Shown here one piece after another: positions 1 to 8,540 of a DNA stretch of 64,000 nt. Positions within the stretch are counted from its first letter, which is position 1; every line of letters begins with the position of its first letter. A program made the translations under genes and the position numbers. Location of the stretch: assembly GCA_963691705.1 (NCBI GenBank), contig OY829538.1, forward strand, positions 54,401,151 to 54,465,150, read 5' to 3'. The stretch is from Viola odorata. Taxonomy: Eukaryota; Streptophyta; Magnoliopsida; Malpighiales; Violaceae. A model generated the notes under the pieces. The model was not told the DNA's origin. It made no database searches and saw only the letters and a list, made by a program, of their open reading frames with translations.

Positions 1-216
1 TTCTTTCTCGCAAAGCCGGCATCCCGGCATCAACGGAGATTGGAGAAAGAAATACAAAAAAAATTACTAACCCAATTTCTTGAAAAAGTACTGCGGTGAA
101 AAAGAAAAAAGGGAAAAAGTTCAGCTAAACTACTACTGGCTACATTCTGGAAAGTTAAAAAAGGAGGGAAAAAATGGTCAAATTTTCCGGTTCAAAATGG
201 ATTTCGGGTTTTTGGT

Positions 217-3200
217 TTATGCCGGAGATGGCTGGGAAGTCGGATCGGCTGAGGATGGGATGTCGGGGCCGACACGGCAACCTTCAAGCATAAACACAAT
301 GTCTGTCATTATGGGTCGATCCAGCGGGTCTGGTGCTGTGCATAGTAACCCAACTTTTACCCCGAGCAAGAACTCCTCCCATTCTGAGGATTCTGGGTCG
401 AGCTCGAGCAGTCCAGGGTCTAACAATTCAGCTACTTGTCCTCTTTGTAGCTGCTTCTTCACCCACTTCACTATGTCTTCGTCTTGTGTGAACATTACCG
501 GTCTCTTTCCGGTTAGTAGCTCTAGTAGGACTATACCGAAGCTGTAGACGTCAGATTCCCTCGTTACCTCCCCTGTTAGAACTGCTTCTGGCGACACGTA
601 ACCCAATGTTCCAACCGTGGTTGAAGTAGAGGGTTCTGCTGGAGTAGGTACAGTCAGCCGGTCGAGCCCAAAATCGGAGAGATGGGCTTCGAAATCTGCA
701 TCGAATAGGACATTCTGTGGCTTCATATCACCATGAACCATGTTTGACGTGTGTAGAAACGCTAGTCCACGGGCTATTCCAAGAGCTATTAGGTGACGCA
801 TTGGCCAGTTTAGAACATGACCATCTTGGTGTGATGCTTCTTGGAGGAGTGTGGCGAGGTTTCCATTGGGCATGTAGTCGTAGACTAGGAGCCTCGTGTC
901 TGTTGGACCAGCGTAGTAGCCTCGAAGAACTGTTAGGTTCCGGTGCTTCACTTTGCTCAGAAACTCAGCTTCTTTCCTGAACATGTTCTCATCCAGTGAT
1001 CCAGCCGGGAGCCTCCGGACTGAGAGTACCATTCCATCATTGTAACAACCTTTAAATACTAAACCATAACGGGTTCTGCTAAGCACATTTTCTTCATCAA
1101 ACTGCCTGGTTGCTTCAATTGTCTCTGCGAGTGTGATCTTGTTATTGAACATAACAAGCTTTGGCACTCCACTGTCGCTGCTGCCACGACCTCCGCTTGC
1201 TGCTGAGCTAGCTCTTGCTGGGCTATGTTTCTTCTCCCCCCCTTGTTTTAGCTTCTTGCGCCACTTCATGAGGCTGTAAGTGTAGAAGCAGCAAAACAAT
1301 GACAAGAGGCAACCACCAGTTGCAGCCACAACGACCAACAGAATCAACTTCTTCGTTCTGTCCCCCGCATCCACACAGTTTTTGTTCAACGGCTCTCCGC
1401 ATAAACCCTTATTGCCAGCAAACAATGAAGGATCATGAAATCTAGAACCCAACATTGGTGGAATCTCACCATCAAGGTTATTTCTTGACACATTGAAGTA
1501 CACTAAGCTGGAGATTAGTGCAAGACTTGCAGGAATCACCCCACTTAAGTTGTTATTTGAGAGATCCAGAGCAGTCAAGTTAGATAAACTGGAAAGTAAG
1601 CCTGGTATGCTGCCTGAAAGAACATTACTGTCCAATAGCACAGAAGTTAACGATGAACATTTGGACAATTCCTCCGGGATTTCACCTGATAAACTATTGT
1701 TACTCAGATCAAGCACTTTCATATGTGAAAGATGAGACAGATCAGCTGGAATGTGGCCAGTTAATGAATTTGATTCCAGCTCAAGAACTTCCAGATCAGA
1801 GCAGTTACCAAGCTCTGGTGGTACCGCACCAGAAATGTGATTCCTTGACAATGAGAGGACAACCAACGACTTTAGGAACCCAAAAGTGGATGGAATCTTA
1901 CCAGAGAAGCCATTGGAACTAAGATTGAGGTAGCGAAGACCCGTCAAACTGCTGAACCCTTCATTCACATCCCCTGACAAGGCATTCTCTTGCAAAGCAA
2001 TCACTTGCAAGTTTGGTAAACCTGAAAGCTCAGACGGCAGTACACCAGACAGACTCTGTTTGCTCACATCAAGAGTTGTTAACCTCAACAGATTCCCGAA
2101 ACTAGCTGGTATCCTCCCAGTAAGCACATTCCCACTCAGATTCAACACCAAGATCTGACTCAAATTCCCAATATAAGCAGGAATTTCACCTGAAAACCTA
2201 TTTCCACTCAGGTCCAATGTAGTCAAATTACCCAACCCCATTAACACCTCCGGCAAGCTTCCATTCAAACCACCATTGCCGCCTAACTTCAGAGCCTCCA
2301 ACTGTGTAAGCCCCCCAAGACTTGCTGGAACCAACCCAGAGAATCGGTTTCCACCTAAAGATAAGACCTTCAGACCACTTATATCGCCCAAGAACTGTGG
2401 GATTCCCCCTGAAAAAACATTATTTTCAAGATCAAGAACCCGCAACAAGCTACATTGCGTGATCTCCGAGGGAACCACACCAGTGAACAAATTATTGCCC
2501 AACCTCAACTCCTCTACCCGGGTCAGATTCCCTATCTCTGCTGGAATCACACCGGAAAACAAGTTCCCAGAAAGATTCAACGTCGTCAATGTAACCACAC
2601 GCGTTAACCATAGAGGAAATGTGCTGCGTATGCGATTACTTTGAAGATCCAGAACCTGTAGCACACTAAAACACTCATCTAATGCACTACCAATATCAGT
2701 AAACATATTAAACCCCAGCTGAACAACCCGAAGGGACGGCGGAGAAACCGAGACATTACAAAACATGGAGTAAGGAACAGTACCAGAAAGCTTATTCTCT
2801 TGAAGCGAGACGACTTGTAGTTGAGGCAATGCCCCGATTGCGGCCGGGACCACCCCACCAAGGGAGTTGCCGTTTGCACTCAAATGCACAAGAGAAGAAC
2901 AGTTCGACAGAGCAGACGGTAATGTCCCTTCTAGAAGATTGTAATCAAGCCACAGATATAGAAGATTTTGGAGCTCACCAAACGACGCCGGAATCAAACC
3001 GGAGAACTGGTTGTACGACAAATTGATGAGTTGAAGCTGCGTTAAATAGGAAAGTTTCGAAGGAATCGGACCGGAGAAGTCGTTTGACGAGATATCAAGA
3101 TATCTCAACACCGGCGGGAGATTTTGAACGAGCTCGCCGGACAAATGGTTCTGCGCGACGTTGAAGATTTGCAGCCTCGTTAAGTTACTGATATCCGGAG

Positions 3201-3627
3201 GGAGGGAGCCGGAGAAGGAGTTGTACTGCAAGAAGACAGCGCGTAGGAGCGTGCATTTGGAGAGCGAGTGAGGGATGGTGCCGTTGAGGGAGTTGGAGTG
3301 GAGGCTTAGCTTCTGAAGCATGGGTAGCTTGGAAAACTGGTCAGTGAGATGGCCAGTGAGTTGGAGACGGGGCAACCGGATTTCGGTGACGCGGCCGTCG
3401 CTGCCGGCGGCGCAAAAGACGCCGCGCCAGTCGCAGGGGGCGGATGGGGTGGAGGGATCCCAGCCGTTGAAAACGCCGAGCGGATCGTTGAGGTTGAGCT
3501 TAAAGGAGGTGAGGGCTTGAATCTCGTCGAGGATGGGTTGGGTGCGGTTGGGGGCGCAGGATAAGGGGGGTGCGTAGAGTAAGAGGAAAGAGAAGAAGAA
3601 GAAGAGGGGGAGAGTGATGAGAGCCAT
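217..3627 (-). CDS. LRR receptor-like kinase, At4g36180/At1g75640-like, probable pseudokinase
   Basis: One uninterrupted 1136-codon reading frame. It starts with a signal peptide (about residues 1-24, Phe/Leu-rich, ending LSCA). Next come an LRR N-terminal cap (DEIQALTSFKLNLNDP, then CDWRGVFC), roughly two dozen plant-type LRRs (LxxLxLxxNxLSGxIP) to about residue 700, a membrane segment (LILLVVVAATGGCLLSLFCC) followed by basic residues, and a C-terminal kinase domain. The kinase is unusual. The Gly-rich loop reads LSRTRYGLVFKG, the usual beta-3 Lys is replaced (VLSVRRLP), and the catalytic loop is HGDMKPQN instead of HRD, while DFG and the APE-like SPEA are kept. The C-terminus (SSADPTSQPSPA) matches my memory of the At4g36180 family, which shares these substitutions, so they look ancestral rather than decayed. 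It should act as a plasma-membrane receptor or co-receptor; the ligand is unknown. No introns, as in that family. Confidence 0.93.
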   Translation of the reverse strand: MALITLPLFFFFSFLLLYAPPLSCAPNRTQPILDEIQALTSFKLNLNDPLGVFNGWDPSTPSAPCDWRGVFCAAGSDGRVTEIRLPRLQLTGHLTDQFSKLPMLQKLSLHSNSLNGTIPHSLSKCTLLRAVFLQYNSFSGSLPPDISNLTRLQIFNVAQNHLSGELVQNLPPVLRYLDISSNDFSGPIPSKLSYLTQLQLINLSYNQFSGLIPASFGELQNLLYLWLDYNLLEGTLPSALSNCSSLVHLSANGNSLGGVVPAAIGALPQLQVVSLQENKLSGTVPYSMFCNVSVSPPSLRVVQLGFNMFTDIGSALDECFSVLQVLDLQSNRIRSTFPLWLTRVVTLTTLNLSGNLFSGVIPAEIGNLTRVEELRLGNNLFTGVVPSEITQCSLLRVLDLENNVFSGGIPQFLGDISGLKVLSLGGNRFSGLVPASLGGLTQLEALKLGGNGGLNGSLPEVLMGLGNLTTLDLSGNRFSGEIPAYIGNLSQILVLNLSGNVLTGRIPASFGNLLRLTTLDVSKQSLSGVLPSELSGLPNLQVIALQENALSGDVNEGFSSLTGLRYLNLSSNGFSGKIPSTFGFLKSLVVLSLSRNHISGAVPPELGNCSDLEVLELESNSLTGHIPADLSHLSHMKVLDLSNNSLSGEIPEELSKCSSLTSVLLDSNVLSGSIPGLLSSLSNLTALDLSNNNLSGVIPASLALISSLVYFNVSRNNLDGEIPPMLGSRFHDPSLFAGNKGLCGEPLNKNCVDAGDRTKKLILLVVVAATGGCLLSLFCCFYTYSLMKWRKKLKQGGEKKHSPARASSAASGGRGSSDSGVPKLVMFNNKITLAETIEATRQFDEENVLSRTRYGLVFKGCYNDGMVLSVRRLPAGSLDENMFRKEAEFLSKVKHRNLTVLRGYYAGPTDTRLLVYDYMPNGNLATLLQEASHQDGHVLNWPMRHLIALGIARGLAFLHTSNMVHGDMKPQNVLFDADFEAHLSDFGLDRLTVPTPAEPSTSTTVGTLGYVSPEAVLTGEVTRESDVYSFGIVLLELLTGKRPVMFTQDEDIVKWVKKQLQRGQVAELLDPGLLELDPESSEWEEFLLGVKVGLLCTAPDPLDRPIMTDIVFMLEGCRVGPDIPSSADPTSQPSPA

Positions 3628-4545
3628 GGGTGAGAATGGATGAGGTAGACTTTGCGTTTTGATTAGAGAGCGCAGAGAGGTGAGAGGTGTTTGGTGTGTT
3701 TGGTGTTTGTCGCCATGTGCTGTTGCACAGAGGAGTGAGAGGGGAGAGGGGAGAGGGAGCTGAGGACGGAGAAGAAGACTGGGGGGGAGTGAGGAGAGGT
3801 GTGTGATTTCGGAAAATTATAGTATTCTTTTTTTCTTTTGAGAAGAAGGGAAAATTATAATACAGATAAAAGTATTCAAACTTTTTACTCTCTTTTGTTA
3901 GCAACAAACATTTTAAAGGTATCTTCGGAAGTTCTCTCTATCAATTCGTTAGAAAATTATTCTATTTTTGTTTTTTTATATCTTTTACTTTTAAATTTGA
4001 ATAAGATATTAAAAGTAACAATATTTGGTTTGGCGGGGGTTTTCTTCGTTGCTCTGCCTGCACCAAAAAAAACCTTTTTTATTTTTTTAGTTCTTTAGTT
4101 TTTTTGTCCACAGCAGCAAAAAAGCCTTTGAAGAAGCACTTTTTGTTGATAAATATAAAAAGAACATGTGGTGGGGTTGCATTTTACAATATGGGTCGAA
4201 TCATTAAACCCTGTGTGATCTCTCTTTTTTCATTTTGTATTTCTAAGAAAATAGAGCTCACTTTCTTCTCAAAATAAACTAAAATAAAAACTATTTCTTA
4301 AAAGTAGGAGTGCTCACCTAAATCTAATCCAGATTCTGAACCAAAATTTAACTATTTTGTAACAATATCCATTAAAAAAAATGGTTGGATTCACGAGAAT
4401 GTGAACCCAAAATTATTATGGGAACGCAATAGGAATACGGGTAGGGTTGTTTGGATTTCGGACGGCAAGACATATGCGTGACAAAACACAATTACGAGTT
4501 GAGTTTTGATGATAAATAGGAATGTTAAATGAGTTTCAGTCTTGG
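3628..4545. other. LRR kinase 5' flank and intergenic DNA
   Basis: This holds the presumed 5' UTR and promoter of the LRR kinase, with GA-rich repeats on the + strand near 3730-3800, followed by AT-rich DNA with T-runs. I see no conserved coding sequence; the short open frames here are low complexity. Confidence 0.6.
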
Positions 4546-5669
4546 CAAAAAGGCACTTTGCGGACCCTATGGTTATTATTTTTATTTTACTTGATCCCAC
4601 TTTTCGATTTCTGTTTAATTTGGTCCCATTCGTTATTGCCGTTATCCTTACGGAGTTCCTATCGTCTAAATTGACGATAACGGACGCTTTTTACCGTTAA
4701 CTATCATTATTTTATTATTATTTCTGACATTGTGTCAGTTTTATTATTTAATTAATTACAAAATTTAGAAAAACAATGTAATTAATTTAAAATTTTAGAA
4801 AAATAATATCTTTAATTTTTTATTTTTATCTTTTATTATTTAATTAATTTTTTAAAAAATAGTTTTATTATCTAATTAATTTTAAAAATTCAGAAAATAA
4901 TGTAATTAATTTAAAAATTCAGAAAAAAATATAATTAATTAAAAATTTTATTAAAAAATATAATTGATTTATAAAAAGCAATGTAATTAATTTAAAATTT
5001 CAGAAAAATAATATAATTAATTTAAAAATTCAGAAAAATAATGTAATTAATTTAAAAATTCAAAAAAATAATATAATTATTTTTTTCTTTTTTTCTTTTA
5101 TTATCTCTTATTTCATTTATTTTCACTTCTCCTCCTTTTTTCTTTTCTTCTTTCTATTTCTTTCTTTCTTTTATTTCTTCTTTTTTTCTTTCTTTTTTTC
5201 CCTAGTCAAATGTAAATAATGTAAACAGTGTAATTAATTTTATTTCATGTCCATACACAAAAAAATGAGCCACCTTTACATGGCCACTCATCTTGCCTGC
5301 CACGCTCCACTTCCTAGATTGCTAACCAAACCCAACATCGTCGTCCTCTCTTCATCATCTCACCTATGCTGCAAAAAGAAATCTTAATTTATGTTACTTT
5401 TTGAAATAATTAATAAAACTATTTTTGAGATATTTTTGAAAAGAGGAGGAGAAGTGAAAATAAAGGAAATAAGAGACAATAAAATAAAAACTTAAAATTT
5501 TAATTATATTATTTTTCTGAATTTTTAAATTAATTACATTATTTTTCTGAGTTTATTTAATTAATTAAATTATTTTCTGAATTTTTTAATTAATTATATT
5601 TTTTCCTGAATTTTATAATTAATTAAATAATAAAACTGACACAATGTCATAAATAATAATAAAATAATA

Positions 5670-5702
5670 CTCCCTCTGGTCTGATAAAAATGTCGTTTAA
5701 GC
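5670..5702 (+). repeat. MLE left terminal inverted repeat
   Basis: 33-bp terminal inverted repeat starting CTCCCTCTGGTCTGATAAAA, preceded by TA at 5668-5669. It is identical to the reverse complement of 27232-27264. Confidence 0.95.
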
Positions 5703-6175
5703 GCTTGGCACAAAGATTAAGGACGCAGTGTGCGTCTTAGTGATTTGACGACGCTGCCCCTCCTCAGTCCTCATCCCTTTACTCTCTCTGCTCTGTACCT
5801 CCGCGTCATTTTCCCCCAAAAATTAGCTCAATCCCTCCCAAATTTTCCGTTGATTTCCTCAAAAATTTTGAATTATGACCGCGCGAATTCGAAAATCTCT
5901 GTTCACAATGCTACAAGTCGAAAAAATAATTTTCAGCCACCCATTCTTTTTCGCGAAGCACCAGAGCTCGCAAATTGATGGTCGTCGAAACCGTTCAAAT
6001 ATAAATAATACAATTCACCAAAATAAATAATTGTATAATTTTGCAGATCTCCTGTAGGTCTCTGAACCTTTGGTAGTACTAAAATAGACATAAAAGACGA
6101 TGATAAACATACATTTAACGCTCCAATCACAAATTCCAGCCATTCCTCGCTCCAAAATTTCTTGCGCCCACTTCA

Positions 6176-7802
6176 ATGGAGGACAACCAAATCGAACCTC
6201 TTCCTCAGTCTCCAAATAATCAGTTACAACCCTCACCTTTTGGGCTTGTTGTAGAAGATGAAGAACGACTGGACCCAGTACATCCCAGTGGTGTTGAAGG
6301 TCAATTTCCTCTCCTCAACCTGATTGTGTTTTTGTCGTTTAAGTTTGTTAATGATTTCCTCTCCTCAACCTGATTGCATTATTGTCGTTTTGTTCATGCG
6401 TTTGTTGATGGTAGGTCAAAATGGGGGAAAAATAGAGCTTTCTAATGAGGACAGAAATGTTGCTTACAGTATGCTTTGTAAGAAGAGTGTTAACGACAAG
6501 CTAAAGAGGACAACAACAACTGAAGTTGCCCAATTCTTCAATGTGAACGTTCGTACAATCCAGCGGATTTGGAAAAGGGGAAGGGAGTCTGACAACCACG
6601 ATGTTTCGCTTTGCAGGGTGAGAAATTGTGGCAGAAAACGTACTGAATTTGATATCCAGAAGATTAAAGATGTTCCTTTAAAGGAGAGATCAACGCTAAG
6701 GTCTCTCTCGGCAGCTTTAGGTGTTTCGAAGACCTTCCTAATATCAAAGTTGAGAAGTGGAGAATTGAAGCGCCACTCCAATGCAGTAAAACCAACTTTG
6801 ACAGAGGCAAACCGTGTGCAGAGGGTTCGACATTGCCTTTCATCCATTGATCCAACCTCCAACCAGTTCTATGACATGCTAAATGTGGTGCACATCGATG
6901 AAAAATGGTTCCAAATGACAAGGAAGGTGCAAACCTACTATCTTCTTGCCGATGAAGATGAACCTGTAAGAACAATTAAAAGCTCTACTTTTATTCCAAA
7001 AATAATGTTCCTTGTAGCTGTTGCTAGGCCTAGATACGATTGTCATGGGGAATGTACGTTTGATGGTAGAATAGGAGTGTTCCCATTGGTATCAGAGGTG
7101 GCTGCTGTGAGGAAGAGTGCAAATAGGGCAGCTGGGACTTTAGAAGTTAAGCCAATTACTAAGATAGATATGGCTGTCATTAGGCGATTCATGATTGAGA
7201 AAATTCTACCAACCATTAAGGCCAAATGGCCAAGAGATAGCATCTTGGATGAAATAATCATCCAGCAATACAATGCAAAGACACATATACATGGTAATGA
7301 TCTTGATTTCTTGGCAGCAGTTGATGATGTAGGTTTGAATATTAGACTTTTGTGTCAACCTCCAAACTCCCCTGATCTGAATGTGCTTGATCTTGGATTT
7401 TTTAGAGCAATTCAGTCATTGCAATCTAAGAAGTGTGCCAGAAATATAGTTCAATTGGTGGAAGCTGTTGAGAAAGCTTTCTGTGAGTTTCCTGACTTTA
7501 AGGCTAACAACATTTTCCTAACTCTACAGTCATGTATGATTGAGATATTGAAAATTAAGGGTTCTAATGTGTATAGAATTCCTCACATGAGTAAGGAACA
7601 ATTAGCTAGGCAAGGGTTGCTCCCTTCCATACTCTCGTGTGATCTAGTTGTCATAGCAACTGCTGTTGCTCACCTTCCTGATTTACCATGTAAGTCCATC
7701 TCCTATTTGTACATGTCATATTTAATTGCATTCCTAATTGTCTATGACACTACTCATATGTGCATTGACATTTTAGTTTGTATTTATTTTTTAGGATGCT
7801 GA
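6176..7802 (+). CDS. Mariner-like transposase (DD39D type), catalytic Asp2 replaced by Tyr
   Basis: Exon 1 starts at ATG 6176 (MEDNQIEPLPQ) and ends at 6299 in phase 1. A 115-base GT-AG intron (6300-6414) leads into exon 2 in frame (VEG|QNGGKIELSN). The protein has two N-terminal helix-turn-helix segments (TTTEVAQFFNVNVRTIQRIW; STLRSLSAALGVSKTFLISK), as DNA-binding transposases of this family do. The catalytic core follows: first Asp in VVHIDEKWF, second motif IIIQQYNAKTHI where the family has QQDNA, and third Asp in LNVLDLGFF. The Tyr (codon TAC) to Asp interval holds 39 residues, the plant DD39D spacing. Loss of Asp2 should abolish cleavage, so mobility would need a related enzyme. A GTAAGT donor at 7690 and an acceptor at 7794 could remove a 3' intron and create an immediate TGA (about 466 aa); unspliced, the frame ends at 7802. 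The gypsy element lies about 120 bp downstream. Confidence 0.9.
6303..6395 (+). repeat. Tandem duplication inside the transposase intron
   Basis: TTTCCTCTCCTCAACCTGAT occurs at about 6305 and again at about 6354, followed by similar ATTGTCGTTT-type tails. This makes a direct repeat of about 50 bp within the 115-base intron. Confidence 0.7.
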
Positions 7803-7926
7803 GCTGAAGATCCAACAGGACTATGTTTATACCTTTTTGTCACAATATCCAGCTGGATTTGGTCTACTATGCGTAGAAGATGTAGTTGGAATTGGTGAAT
7901 TTTGTGCAGGTATAGCAATTAGTGTA

Positions 7927-8455
7927 TGATAACAATTGGAATGCTCCTGACGGCAACATTGGGGCTACGGCATCAATCCCGGACAAGTTTCTATACGCTT
8001 CCCTGAAATGCCAACCTATCGCCTGGGCCAGCGGAAGTTTCCTAGGATGGTCGACTTCAGCGGGGGGGGGATCTCACGCACCTTTATGCGCACGGCGTCA
8101 TCCCATCCTAGGGGACCAAGGATGATATCGCTCCCGATAGACCCTACATGATTATCGCCCCAATGACGGAACTGATATCGCCCGAAGCGATGGTTACAAA
8201 CGTTGCCTACCCCTATCGCTGTAAGGTATCGCCATCTTAAGCCTATAAATACCCCCACGAATTCCAAACAGAAGGTAAGATCGAGATCATCTTGGAGAAC
8301 CTCTACCATTCTGAAAACTCGAACTGACTTAAGCATCGGAGTGTCTACGCCGGAGTCCCCCTCCGGCGCTTTGCAGGTACCTCCGACGCCGATCGCTTCC
8401 CATCCGACTAGCTGCAGCAGCCGTTTCCGACCAGAAGAGATCTCGGATCTTATCA
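7927..8455 (+). repeat. 5' LTR (529 bp)
   Basis: Begins TGATAACA and ends GGATCTTATCA, giving a 6-bp inverted repeat at the tips (TGATAA/TTATCA). It carries a TATA box (CCTATAAATA, 8242-8251). Compared with the 3' LTR I find only CTACGGCATC versus CTACGACATC and a 9-base versus 8-base G-run. Confidence 0.97.
8242..8251 (+). promoter_or_regulatory. TATA box of the 5' LTR promoter
   Basis: CCTATAAATA followed by a C-rich stretch, about 290 bases before the Gag ATG. It should position the start of the genomic RNA near 8275-8285, which would give U3 of about 350 bases. The identical motif lies at 23587-23596 in the 3' LTR. Confidence 0.7.
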
Positions 8456-8457
8456 AA

Positions 8458-8476
8458 TGGTGCTTTCATTGAGAGC
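8458..8476 (+). promoter_or_regulatory. Primer binding site candidate
   Basis: TGGTGCTTTCATTGAGAGC starts two bases after the 5' LTR. TGG pairs with the CCA end of a tRNA, the normal position for minus-strand priming. I could not assign the tRNA with confidence. Confidence 0.6.
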
Positions 8477-8540
8477 TTTGGTGTATTAAGTGAGCGTCCT
8501 TAATAGCCAAGCTCCGTTTAGTTGGGAGATCGGAACGGTT

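Noticed and set aside
80..547. Ser-rich frame of 155 codons on the + strand
   Set aside because: It lies antisense to the kinase domain end of the LRR receptor gene and has no family resemblance.
3500..3907. 135-codon - strand frame upstream of the LRR kinase
   Set aside because: It overlaps the true gene start in another frame and is rich in Ser/Pro from CT-rich leader sequence.
8016..8456. 146-codon - strand frame in the LTR, repeated at 23403-23882
   Set aside because: It exists twice only because the LTR is repeated; it has no recognisable domain, although it stays open in both copies.
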